This document shows, piece by piece, positions 45,096 to 56,680 of a stretch of 64,000 nucleotides of DNA. Under the pieces are notes generated by a model that was given only the letters and a program-made list of their open reading frames with translations, was not told where the DNA came from and ran no database searches. Source of the DNA: Platycnemis pennipes (Eukaryota > Arthropoda > Insecta > Odonata > Platycnemididae); the NCBI GenBank assembly GCA_933228895.1, contig OW121854.1, positions 52,618,609 to 52,682,608 of the forward strand, in the 5' to 3' direction. The position numbers and the translations under genes are program-made. Positions within the stretch are counted from its first letter, which is position 1, and every line of letters starts with the position of its first letter.

Positions 45096-48000
45096 GGGCA
45101 TGAAAAATGTTTGGAATCACCTAATTTTAAAACATAATAAGGTTCCATTTTGTCTCAGTAAGCCTGTTATTTTACATTTTTTCTTCTGCTCCGCATTAAA
45201 TATTTCGTCCAAGAAATGTTTTGACCTTTTTCTCTTTCAAAATCGTATTAGTTTACTCATCAATCAATTTCTTAAAAGTATCATCCCCATTTTACATTTT
45301 CCATTAACTTAACCTCTATATAGCTAATTTCCTCGGTAAACGTTCTCATTTTTTTCAATGACATTCCTACCATTTTCAGAGTCTTGGCCGCCATAGAGCC
45401 ATTATAGCTGAGGAAATGGGCAATTAAATTAACTCGTCTTTTTTCAGAGATTTTTCAGTTGTAACCCTGGCTATTCATTTCATGTTTATCATTACACTGC
45501 ATCTCTACATTTCTTTTTTTTCCGGCCTGGCTTCTCTTTGGCTATCGCCCAAATCGTAATGGTATATAGAGGCATGCCCGACGGGAGCAATTGGTAATGA
45601 AGCATTTAAATGAAATTCGATAGCAAAAGTCACATTACCATGAATGAAATATTATCATAAATACATCTTATAGCCCACCAATAACAAATTACTACCATCC
45701 GGTTTTCAACTGCTTTGTTTTCATCATTAGTTAATAGAAATAAGAGAAACAAGCGATATATGGTGGGTTTAGCATCCTCCATTTTCCTATATTATTCTGT
45801 GCATTAATAACTTCCGAAATTAAATTCTGGTTGGTGACCGATCACATAAATATTTTTCAGGCAGCCGAACGTTGACGATCAGTCAAGGAGATTTCGTTTG
45901 TGGCTACTTAATACTATTTGTTGCTCAAATATTATCACTTTGAACATTAATCTTATATTAATGCACCTTCAGTACCTATGTTTTTTCTATTTTATTGACC
46001 ATTTTTTCACATTATGAAAATTATTTCAAATCTATTTTAGAAACTAGTTTCATCACTTTTCATTAGTTCATAACTAACTTAGATTTAAGTTCACTGTTGT
46101 ATATCCCGTGAATAAATTATTGTTATTGTTACCTGGTCCAATTAATGGTTTTTACGATCCTTCTAACGTATTGGTATAGCTTAACGTATGATTTTATTAG
46201 GAATGTAAAGAAGTATGTTGATTCGGTAATGTGTCTTCAATTTGAAAGTGATACGACGCAAGAGTTCTGAGATTCTCCGATTGTAGTTTCCTTAAAAGGA
46301 TACTAAACGGTCATCACACATGTGGATGGTTTACCTTCTAACTTGCTATGAACTGTTCCTCACAACGCATTTTTCGTTATCTCTGACTGTAAACAAACCA
46401 AGTGGAGAGGCCGGATTGGTCTGCGTCATCTTTGAACGCTTACCATATTTTTAGCGCCCTTCTTAGAAAATGACAAATGTCTCCAATCACTTTTTCAACG
46501 AGCCAGATTATTGCATAAAAGCAAGTGAGGACTCATGCAGTGAAAATAAATTTGAAGGCAAAGGAATATCAAATAAAACAAATATACTTTGGTCAGTTTA
46601 TACTAGTGATAGCGATTCTGAAAGAGTATACAACGATAGCAAACTTGTGGAGGGCAGCATTGGTGTTTTAGCATTTAGAAATAACACTTAAAAAGGAATT
46701 AATTCTGAAGCGTTCCTTTCTGAGTGTTATTTAGTTCTCTGCTGCCCCTGTATCTTTCTCAGGGTTTTTTTGAGAGATTTCTATGTAATGTAGAGCTTCT
46801 ACCTCTCAATGTGTCAAGTGATTCTTAGTCTCCTTCTTCAATGATTCATCTATTTACCCAACTTTAAAAAGTTCTCATCAGGTTCTCTCATAGACATCTA
46901 CCTTTAATTTGTAATAAGGTTTCATGGGTATTTTGTAAAATTTTCTAAATATATATTGATAGCTTTTTATCTCATAATATACAAAATACCGGAATTTAAT
47001 TATTTTCCTCATTTTTTTGCCGCAATCAGAACTTCATTAAAAATATAACCAATGTTATTAGATTTGAAGAATATGATTCAATAAAAGACAAATTATTATT
47101 TGTTATTTAAATGATATCAGGTAAGCAATATTGCAACGCATTACATGGTTTTTCCTGCGTAGTGAATAACTCTGTCCTACCTTCATTTTATTTTTCTCTA
47201 TTATTTACTCGGAATTCGAGTAGAGTGGCTTCGGAATTTAAATCATGAAGGTGTTTGTCAAGTATAGTTCTTTTGTGTCAATCATTACCAAAGTTCTCAC
47301 CTCCTTCGATTTTGACGCGTAAATTCGTGTTTGTCGACTTTGCAAGTTTCCATTGTAGTAGCTAGCAACGAGTTTTGTTGGGGGAAAGGGTAATAACTCC
47401 AATAAATCATGATGATTTGAGCCAATTAAGTAACCCGGATTGGAAACCTTGATTACTGATCCCGCCTCCGGCATGATTACCTTATAATTGAATCATCAGA
47501 AATTGTTTATGATTCATGGAGCAGCTTCAGAATAACCAGGCTGAGGAACTCCAATCTACCTTCATGCTGCCCAATCTGTCCTTCCTTGTTCGCAGCGTAT
47601 TGCGTCCTGTTACTTTGGAGAAAAGTTTAAGCTCCAAATGTTTCGTTATGTGCTATTATTTTCGTGATACTTTTTTGGTACACATGGAAAGTAAAAGATT
47701 AATCTTAATTCCTCCAGGCTTTTTGTTTGTCGTTTAATAAATTCTTTGGATTGAAAAAAAATATAAATTTCGTGATGTGCTATGACCCATGCCTTGAACA
47801 GTTTAGGGTCAAAACTACTACATATGATCATTCGTTTGAGTGGATAAACATTCTAAAAAAAACAAGAAGCTGAATCTTAAATGCATTATCTTACCCGTCC
47901 TTATGGTGCTTAGGTTTATGGTACATTTATTTGGTATTGAAATTTCGGAATCATCTACCCTGTTAGCATATTCAATGCTTGTAATCAAATTTCTTCACCC

Positions 48001-49119
48001 GCCTCTCCTAATAACCCCCAATGATAAACATTATTTTAATATTATCTTTAATCGTTGCTAATGGCATTTGGTCTGAAGATTAGTTTCCCCCTCAGTCGAA
48101 ACGCTGGACAAATTAAGTTCCTTATTTGTTACAGTTTTAACTACAGAGTACTTTCGACGCCACCTCGTCGGTGTACCGAAGGTTCGGAATTTAAACCAGA
48201 TCAGCGCTATTTTTCATCACTACCACACACCAAATGTTTCCGATTCTGTGCTGAGTAGGATACTTTTCTACTTTATTTATTGCCTTCATCAAATATTATT
48301 ATCTCTGGAGTACATAAATTAAGTCGTGTTATTAAGTATTTTTCCTCAATAATAAAAAAAAATTCAACGGAAAAAGTGACGGCAAACGATTATATTCCAA
48401 TCAAAATGGAATGCGTTTGACGTCAAAGTTACGTACATTATTTCCTATCTCTACCACTAAGGAGTGGTACAGACGCTTCTAAGCATACGTTACACTCCGT
48501 GAAAGTTTATTAACAAGTTTCTGAAAAACATTTATTCAGTTAATTTATTATCATTTACTTATAATTAATACATTTTAAAAAATATATTCAATTTATTCAT
48601 TTAAAACCATTTGATATTTATTTTAATAAGCTTCATATAAACTTGTTCCATAGTTGTACCAAGCTCATGTCATCCTTTGCAGCAGCAGAGGAGTCCATGA
48701 GTAGGAAGCGTTGGAGCCTTTAAAACGACTATTAAGTATAACGTTGATTAACGGAGGAGACTTTCTGAGCTTTTATGAATTTCTTTGGTGATTATTAAAA
48801 ACATGTTTCCTATGCCTCAAAACGTAAACTATAAACATGTATCGTAAACAACATGGCTGCGCTGTCCCGCAATTTTCGGTCTTAATCAAATGAACTTAAA
48901 ATCAGCATTTAACTCTCTAGTACACTTGGTTTTTTCATTCCAAATTATTCACATATAATAAATAAAGATATAATGGGTCGTGAATCGCAATTAAATAATT
49001 TTATTTTCGTTTATAAAGGAAACTTCTCTTTTGTACGTAGCAGAACGAGAAAATGTTTTCGTTTTTTATCCTTTTTCTGTCATCGTTTTTCATGTCTTTT
49101 TTTGTCTATCGTTATTTTA
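45096..49119. other. Long AT-rich stretch without a recognised gene
   Basis: Contains several unrecognised ORFs of 60-80 codons (46470-46691 plus, acidic and Ser/Asn-rich; 47238-47474 minus; 47516-47737 plus; 47646-47831 minus; 48055-48258 plus). None has a domain, signal or neighbour that supports it. A palindromic TGACGTCA lies at 48418-48425. 48530-48640 is extremely AT-rich. Confidence 0.45.
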
Positions 49120-49960
49120 CCTCCCCCCGGGATTTTTGCATATAAATTATATTCCTCTACACACCATGAGGCAGAATGGCAGTTGAGGCTAGGAAAGGTT
49201 GAAGTTGAAGATCCCCTCGAATGGAGGACGAAACTGGGGCCCATTCGCCGCGCAGAGAATCGGTCTGGACCGGCGGGGGCGGGGTCGCAGTGGCGGCGAT
49301 GGACGGGGGCTCACGACGGCGAGGCGAGAGACTACGAGAAGTGGGAATCTCGATGTGGTCGCAGTACGGGTGCGATAGACCACCAAGAGGGTCAGGAGTC
49401 GGCGACAGCTTTCCTTCCCGTCGCGCCTCTCCCACCCGGCGTAGGAATTTAAGAGGAAGGAGAGTGAGAGAGAAGCTTGGGAAAGGTGGGGTCGAGGAAA
49501 TGGTCGAGGGAGGGACGGAAGGAAAACTTTTCCCCTAAACCATGGGTCCACCATTACGCTCCCCTACCCCTTCCTTAAGTGCAAGCCTGGGGAAAACTCG
49601 GCAATATGTTTTGGTTCGAATATTTAACAAACTTCGTTAGTTCAAAAGGGGAAGGGATGTTCGTCCCGACGCTTTTCCGAACGGCTATCTATCGACCCAG
49701 TGAGGGAGTGACTCCCCGAAATCTCTTCCTCCCACACCCTGGTCCACCCTTCTCTCTCCCCCGTTTCCTCCCGGGGTCCTTTTTTATTACTAGAGTAAGG
49801 CTCCAGAACGGCCTCTTTCTCTCTCCGCCGCTAGACTTTCTTCCCGGGGATCGTGCAGCTCCGGCGAGGAGCGGGGGGGTGTGTAAGGGAGGGATGAAGG
49901 AGAGGGAAATGAGGTCGAAATAAATAAAGGGGTGTAGTCAGTCGGTGGAGAGCGGAAGAG
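49120..49960. other. GC/CpG-rich island, promoter-like
   Basis: A sharp rise in GC and CpG (GGCGGGGGCGGGGTCG at about 49273-49288, GGCGGCGATGG, CGACGGCGAGGCG). A TATA-like string (ATATAAAT, about 49140-49147) precedes it. Strand bias goes from purine-rich (49180-49540) to pyrimidine-rich (49680-49780) and back. ORFs on both strands (48973-49452 plus, 159 codons; 49189-49554 minus, 121 codons; 49221-49538 plus) have no recognisable domain. It might be a housekeeping-type promoter or first exon, but nothing downstream confirms a gene. Confidence 0.4.
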
Positions 49961-50438
49961 GGGAGGGAGAGGATTTATGCAGGGATCAGGGAAGTAGTCC
50001 AGCAAGGGCAACGGACGATCTGCGGGGGGGTATTCTATCGTCAGGATGTCAGTGGACACCAAAGGCAGCCAGTAGATTTGTGAGATAGACTTAGGCCTCG
50101 GAGTGGACCTTACCCCTTCAGAGATAGATGCCCCACGAGAGTCGAACGAGTTCCAATCACTTTGATAAAAATCCTGGCCGATATTCCTGGGACGGTTTCA
50201 TTATCATTTATATGTTTTACTCAAATGTGGATTTGAATGGATGTAGCGTGGAAGATGTAAACCAGACTATTCAGGACGTAAAGCTGGGACTGCTATTTAC
50301 GACTTCTGTGTTAACATATAGGAGTATGTAATTTAGCATTTGCGTGTGTAGATTATGATTTATTATCATTCATCATGTTAACATTATGATTTATGGTGAA
50401 GCACGTCCGTAATACGATTCAACTATTAAGTTCATCAG
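49961..50438. other. No recognised feature
   Basis: Transition from the island to AT-rich DNA; an ORF at 50128-50331 (67 codons) is not recognised. Confidence 0.4.
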
Positions 50439-50851
50439 CATCTACATCTACATAATACCCTGCAAGCCACCATGAAGGTGTGTGGCAGGGGGTGAATTCT
50501 TACCAAACATGCACTATACTGTATATCATGCATAAAAAAGGATTAGTATTTATATACTGCACAAAACTTCACTATTTAAAAAAAGATAAAAATAGCAAAG
50601 CAAACATTGCAAAAACATGCTGTTAGTTGGGTTAGCTTCAAGTCATTATACCAACATGCAGCTACCAATGTTATCCATTGCTACACGGGTACTGGATGTA
50701 TTTGCCGTTATTCATATCCCTAATTGTACGAGGAAAAAAGGCATTTTGAATCTGTTAGTTCGGCAATCAATTCCTCTAAATTTGTGATCATGGTCCAGTC
50801 TACCATAGTAAGTTGGACTTCGCAAAATATTTTAAACTTCATTTTCCAGTT
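50439..50851 (-). mobile_element. LINE family A 3' portion, minus strand
   Basis: The reverse-complement tail CATCTACATCTACATAATAC leads into the terminal hairpin (50458-50490, CCCTGC...GCAGGG outer stem, CACC/GGTG inner stem). Next are the UTR (AAAATAGCAAAGC, ACATGCTGTTAGTTGGGTTA) and the start of C-terminal coding on the minus strand (TCTACCATAGTAAGTTGGAC is the complement of the TYYGRLD region). Truncated near 50851. Confidence 0.83.
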
Positions 50852-51939
50852 CCATACCATTTATGTTACCAAATTTTGAAATTAATTACCAGGAATATAA
50901 GGTTCTTTGCCTGCGGCCATATGTTTCAACATTTTATTTGAAGAATTTCTTTCCGAGATTTTACAACAATATATTTCTGTTTATATAGAATAATGACTTC
51001 ATATTTCATTTTTTACCCGTAAATTTGGCAAAGCTTTCATTTTTCGTAATCACGAATACATATGAAGTTGCGAAATGTGTAAAAATTTGGAAAATCAAAT
51101 TTTAAAATGTTGATTTGAGCTGATGAGTTTATGCTGCGTATTTTGCCCTGAGCTAGATCCTAGAATGAATGAAGGCAATGGCCACGAACTCTTTCCAAGG
51201 CCGTATCCTTTATATTGCCAGGTTGACGCGCTACTGTTATGTTTAACTCCGGTGGTGCTACGCTTTTTTTTGATGGGCCACTTTCTTTTTTTTTAACTTA
51301 TAAATGGATACCAGTGGATAGTATCACACGTAACGTTCAACAGTCCCGGTATGCGAAGACATTAATGTTAAGGGTCTGATCAATTGCTACTAATAGTCCA
51401 TGCAAAGCAGCCCTGTACTTTTTGTACCGTCTTGGGTTTGCATTTCAGGTTCAGCGTGAAAGGCACGTTTGCCATTGTAAACATTCGATATTATTTAATT
51501 TAATCAATCACACAAAATTGCACTTTTGCGCAATATAGAGATATTGTGAGAAAATGCAAGTATTGTGTGATTGATTATGATGGATATTGTCAACTTACTT
51601 CGAAAAGAAAAATCACCTAGCTATCTTATGCCATACGAGACAACTTGTGAAAATGTATCTACCGCTTTTCATTATTCTACTCCGGATGCTGCAGACCGTT
51701 ATCGCAAAACGTCACTTTTTCAAAACCAACTGTTTCCTAAGAAAGATTACTTATAGGATCCCGTGATTATCAAAACACCTACCTACCAAATGAACTGACT
51801 GACTGTTAAACAAACTAATTTCTTTCTAAATTTGACGTGTTAGAAGAACTAGATTTAGCATTTCAACATCCATTTCGGAAACGGTCAAAATTGTGTTAAT
51901 TTCTTCCAATTTCCTCGAACCCCATCCCCCTCAAATGCA
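50852..51939. other. No recognised gene
   Basis: AT-rich, with the hairpin at 51501-51577. A 61-codon ORF (51571-51756) overlaps the hairpin end and is not recognised. Confidence 0.4.
51501..51577. repeat. Imperfect 77-nt hairpin (pre-miRNA-sized)
   Basis: The outer 15 bp are perfect (TAATCAATCACACAA / TTGTGTGATTGATTA). Then come a 2-by-3 internal loop, a 5-bp block (TTGCA/TGCAA), a bulge, a 4-bp block (TTTT/AAAA), a small internal loop and a closing 6-bp stem (CAATAT/ATATTG) with a 4-nt AGAG loop. About 30 of 36 possible positions pair. Size and interrupted pairing are within the range of animal microRNA precursors, but short palindromic repeats can look the same, and expression is unknown. 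Confidence 0.75.
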
Positions 51940-52910
51940 ACGGATTGACCCGAGAGGAACATTCACCCGCCCGTAAACTGTGCCGACCCCCGCCCCCCAC
52001 CTGATCCTCCCGAATGGGAGAAGCACGGGGTTAAGTAAGAGAAAAAGCGGCCGGAGGAATGGTTGCGAGAGGGGGCAATGGAGATCAAGCTGAAGAGGGT
52101 AATGGGGAAACGATGGTGGAAGTATTAGGACCCTCCGACTGTAACCGAGAGGGAGACCTGTTTCGGTCGAGGGGATGGGGAGAGGGGCAAGAGGGTTTAG
52201 GGCGCAGGAGCGGAGGGAGGGTACGAGGGAGCCTGTGTGTGCACGTGAGTCGTGTGTTTGTGTGATTCTGCGAGGGTGTTTGTCCTGGGGATGTGGCACG
52301 CGGGGTGGGCGGGGCACTAAAAGGGACTCTTGCTTTCCACGACCGTTGGAGGATCGTAGCGGCTATTACGGGCGGCGCAATTCGCATCTTTCTTCGGCGG
52401 ACAGGGTTGGGGAGGGATGGGTTTGCTTTCTCCCTCTTCCGACCCCCACCACCCAAACCGTTCCTTAGTCCTCCCAATCTCTCTCCTCCTTGGCATGTTC
52501 AGTGGACCATACTTCTCACCAACCTACGAGAGGTATCTCAGCGTCTTTACCTTTGAAAGCTTTACAGGTTCTTTCCCTGAGTGGTCAGTTCGTGCTTTTT
52601 TCTTCCCTCTCCGCTCCTCCTTTGCGCCCTCTCACACCGGACCCGTATGTGAGTACGCAAACACATCCTTCTTCGCTCTGTTCTTCTCGGTTCAAGGATC
52701 TTCACCTGCCCCCGGGTTGTCTCCCTCTTCCCCTCGCTGGCCGTGATGTCCTAGTGGAACCTGGGAGTTTCTTGTGTTTACGGCGCTTGGGTGGAGAGAT
52801 AAAAAGGCTTAAAAAGGTCGGAGGTGGTGGCTGGAAGGAAAGCAGGGAGGGCCATTTGAACCTTTCCTTTCTCCTTAGTCAACTACTCACCACTTCTCTG
52901 AGCACAAAAT
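51940..52910. other. GC-rich island, purine-rich then pyrimidine-rich
   Basis: After a short C-rich stretch, the plus strand is G+A-rich to about 52330 and CpG-containing near 52290-52400 (GGGTGGGCGGGGC, GGGCGGCGCAAT), then C+T-rich from about 52430 to 52750. Many overlapping ORFs of 68-141 codons occur on both strands, without domains. The composition shift resembles the 37.8-38.5 kb island. Not called as genes. Confidence 0.45.
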
Positions 52911-54190
52911 GGTGAAATGAATGAGAGTGAACTTTCGTTTTTGAGGACCTTACGTCATTCGATTACATGTGCTGACACAGCTTGCTTTCATCTTCCTCTC
53001 ATTTATCTCACATTGTCCATGTATTTTTTAATGGGCACAACTTTTTTTCCATTGATTTCATTGTTTAATAAAATCTCTGCTTACCAAAATTAATTGTGTT
53101 AACTGTTGTTCAAAAGTGAATATGCTAGTTTTCGATGGACTTTTATTCATTTCAGTAATTTTTACCCCGTATTAAAAGCAGTAAATGGTAATCGTATGAA
53201 GATGTTTCATTACTGGTGTGTGTTGTGATTTTGTTATTCAAAGGTATGCTTGAAATATATAAATTTTGGCTTTATATTTATCAATGGTAAAAAAACATTT
53301 TTTTTAAAATTTACAATGTTTTGATTGGTGAGTAGTAAACTTGAAAGTCGGTTAACATTCCAATACTATGGCTTTTGCAGCAAATCTAGCGATTATATGG
53401 TTGCGTAACCGAGCGATGATCCAAATATGTTGATATGGTACGAAAAAGTCCTTTTAATCGATCATTTATTTACACAGCACAATTAAGTACTGATACAGAA
53501 TAATGATGAAGATAAACAGGTTTCACTGAATGACAAATGAAGATTTAAAGAAGAGTTGGAGGCAAAAAGTTCATGAAAAACTTTAAAATAAAGACGTGGT
53601 GGTTAGCTGGCATTATCTTGAGATAAGATGCTTTGATGAAGACAGTCATCGAGAGACAATTTATAAACTATTTCAGTTCTTTTTAATTGCTTTCAAATTA
53701 AGGCCTTTTGGAAGGAAAAGAGAAACTTTGAACGTGAAGTAAATGAATAGGCTTGAAGTTATAAAAAATATGGAGAATATGGAGGGGTTTGGGTGAGGTT
53801 CAAAAAGTTGAGTGTGATAATAAAAGAAAATGTATATGTTGAATGAGGTTATCGGTAGAATGAATAAGTCAGCATCTTCAGACAATGAGGCATGGTCATT
53901 TATCCTATCTTACGAAGCAATACTGAATACATTTCTAACTAGTTTGCCTCTTGGTACGCATATTGTGACGTCGGAATCCCTCAAATAATATCAACCTCCT
54001 TATAACTCATTTGGGCATTGCCCCTCTTTATTCCATGTCTACTTTTTTATATCCAAACTCTTTAACAATCATGTCAACAACCTTTTTAACGATCCATGGC
54101 AACCCTCAAACAAAACCAATAAACAACGTAAAACATCAACATACAAATCAATATCATCAAAAACAAAACAACGAACGAAACCAAATACAC
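52911..54190. other. No recognised feature
   Basis: AT-rich; a minus ORF at 53673-53885 and an A-rich plus ORF at 54011-54229 are not recognised. Confidence 0.45.
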
Positions 54191-54228
54191 AAGACGAACA
54201 AAACAAATAAAGACGAACAAAACAAATA
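54191..54228. repeat. 19-bp perfect tandem duplication
   Basis: AAGACGAACAAAACAAATA occurs twice back to back (54191-54209, 54210-54228) at the end of an A/C-rich stretch. Likely recent replication slippage. Confidence 0.92.
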
Positions 54229-54534
54229 AAAATGGAGCCCGACAAGGCACGACGTTACAATATCAAAGAACCGAGTTAGTAGTAATAAGGTCTTATGATA
54301 GAAAATTATTAACATTAGTTTTGTACCAGTGAAGATGGGCCTACATGGACAATCAATTTTACCCACGGCTCGTACATTTCATGCAATGTTCCTGCTCAGC
54401 CTCTCATAACTCCTGTCTCCCACCATCCTAGTATTATGATCACTATGTTTCTGACTGCTGCTTGGTATAGTGAGGATATTATTGAAAGACGAAGAGTTCA
54501 TTCTAGGTAAAATGCCTTTTTGGGTGTTCCTGCG

Positions 54535-54613
54535 GGTCAAGGGTTCCATATTGTCCAAAGTTTAAACACTCGATTCGAGCATCGATGCGTCGGCCAATAT
54601 GGATACCTTGACC
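54535..54613. repeat. 22-bp inverted repeat with 35-nt spacer
   Basis: The left arm 54535-54556 (GGTCAAGGGTTCCATATTGT...) and right arm 54592-54613 match in reverse complement at 19 of 22 positions. The spacer contains CGATTCGAGCATCGATGCG, itself partly palindromic. It could be the two ends of a tiny non-autonomous element or an RNA-like stem. Confidence 0.7.
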
Positions 54614-56154
54614 AGGATTAGCACCCTAGTAGACTTTTTGCAGCTAATACGCAGGGAATGCACCTGGGTTTTGTTTATTTGTGGCTATGTTAATTATTAA
54701 GCAGGTTTTCAAAACGCAGGCGTATTTTTGAAAATAAAAACCGATGTTATGACATCAAGTACCTCTTCTTTTCGATGCTACGAAATTCTATGGCGTTTTA
54801 TTTCAACCACATTAGTATTTTTTTTCTTTATCTCCGACTTCTCTCCCCATTTTACTTGACCCAGGTATGCCATTAATACGTTTTCGGTTCCGGAAAATGG
54901 TGCCATTATCCTTCGCTCCATGATCATCAAAACTGAGGTTTTCACTTCCTCCCTCCACGTGATTCCAATGGATCCCCTCTCGTCCCCATTTCCAAGTCCC
55001 ATGACAACTCTTTCGCCTTGCCCTACCGAGTGGATTCGATGCATCCAACTTGACGGATACTTTCCTGCTCTGGGAAAAGTTTCCCTTACCCCCACATAAA
55101 ATGGGTCACCTACAATCTCTTTACATTCAGCATTAACTCCAGTTTTTCCACAAAACTTCCGGTTTTCACTTTCACTTCCCCGATGTTACCCTTTCCACGA
55201 CGTTTCTCAGGTATCTCAGGCAAAATGTACTTCAGGGGCTAAAGTGGAAATTCGTTGCATCCGTTTATTTTCTTCGATATTTTCATTCCTCTCATACTTT
55301 GTAAACTAAATTTTAGGCTTCTCAATAGATATAGTGGTGCACTTATGAGTTTTCACGGACATATTTTTCGAGAGTTTCTTTTCCGACACTGCTGTTACTT
55401 AAAGGGGCAGTGTAATAAAGTTATATTGAGGACCAATAAAGCACTATCGTGCAGGGCTCATTTTCTATTTGGGATTCACGTATGAAGTGTTAAACTAAGG
55501 AGGTGCTAGATGGCCTCTCCTTCCTAGAGTTAAGTGAAACAAAGAATTGAAAATAGAGTGGTGCGCTATTTGAGTTAAACTTATCCTTTAAGAGACAACT
55601 TGGAAGTGAAAGTATTGTTTTAGGCCGTGTATGTAAACCTTAGTGCCAATATTTTTGTTAACGATGCCTCTGCCATTTCCGCTTTTGCCAGAAGTTATAA
55701 ATTATTATCGTTGATTCATGACCAGATGTGTACCTACTGTATAAGCATCGGGCAAAATAATTGCTTTAGAATTGAAGATATAGCTCGGTTCTAAGTCATC
55801 CATTGGAAATGTACTCCAAAAATGTTAGGCATATACCTATAGTTAAATAACTCTCTAATATAGATCAATGAATATTCAGGATTGTATGGGTGTTGTTTGA
55901 CAGTCATTTATGCAGGTTGTGTTAGTAAATTTATTGCTCACAAATAGCATAGCAAATTTTAAGCACTTGATGTCATGGAGCACGAATAATATCTTTTGGG
56001 CAGGAGTTGGCTGCACGCTGTAATTGGCCAACCCTTCTATTTCAAAGAAGCAGTAGCCACACTCTCCGGGTCAATTAGTCTGGAGTCGAATATTGCCTAT
56101 GGAGCTCCTAAACGCCGGTATTGGTATGCGCGGGCTACGCGCAGTCGAATTCTT
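54614..56154. other. No recognised gene
   Basis: Mixed AT-rich DNA; minus ORFs at 54778-55095 and 54812-55048 overlap each other in different frames and have no recognisable domain. Confidence 0.4.
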
Positions 56155-56680
56155 ACCACAAAAATTTCCATCCAAAAGAAATTCAAAATGTACTGTTTTG
56201 AAGCGTATGATACGGGGAGTATGGATGTGAAAAACTTCCGTTAGTGGTGTGCACATTTTAAATCGGCGGAAGTAACCTTCATTTAGGCCGAGAATATTCC
56301 AACAAAAACGGTAGCCGACATGATTCGGCAGCCTACTGCCGGGAAAGTATTGGCCACTTTGACGAAGGGTGAATTTTTGACCATATTCATGCGTACAGTG
56401 AACAGAATACACGCAAGCGAATATTGTAGGACCACTAAAAAATCAATCGAATCATTCAGAATGGAACAAAAGGAATACTCACCAAGGGCATAGCCAAGTT
56501 TCACGGCAACGCTCCCGTTGTAAGCGCAACCGTCGATCTTGAAAACAAATGTGAATATGGAGAGATCTGGACTGCATCAAACGGGAACGTCTTTTCTGTG
56601 GACCTGATAATCGTCTATTAACATTTGTTTGCATATTTGAAAGAATATTTGAATGGAGAAGGAGGATGTAAAACGCTATC
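56155..56680 (+). pseudogene. mariner-like transposase fossil
   Basis: Plus-strand fragments follow the order of a mariner (DD34D-type) cut-and-paste transposase. An N-terminal HTH-like piece is FKMYCFEAYDTGSMDVKNFR (about 56190-56240), then a stop and WCAHFKSAEV. After a deletion comes GKVLATLTKGEFLTIFM (about 56340-56390) with HASEYCRTTKKS. After a frameshift, KGIAKFHGNAP and VDLENKCEYGEIWT (about 56487-56560), then SVDLIIVY, stop, HLFAYLKEYLNGEGG (to about 56665). Family members read roughly ATVFWD, HDNARPH and SPDLAPSDYHLF. Here the first catalytic Asp and the HDN Asp (now HGN) are missing, so it is dead. No terminal inverted repeats were found. Minus ORFs 56071-56412, 56283-56504 and 56479-56682 are shadows. 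Confidence 0.8.

Noticed and set aside
46470..46691. 73-codon acidic, Ser/Asn-rich ORF
   Set aside because: Length is within chance expectation and no homology is recognisable by eye.
48973..49452. 159-codon plus-strand ORF at a CpG island
   Set aside because: No recognisable domain; starts in AT-rich DNA and continues into a biased GC block that is open in several frames.
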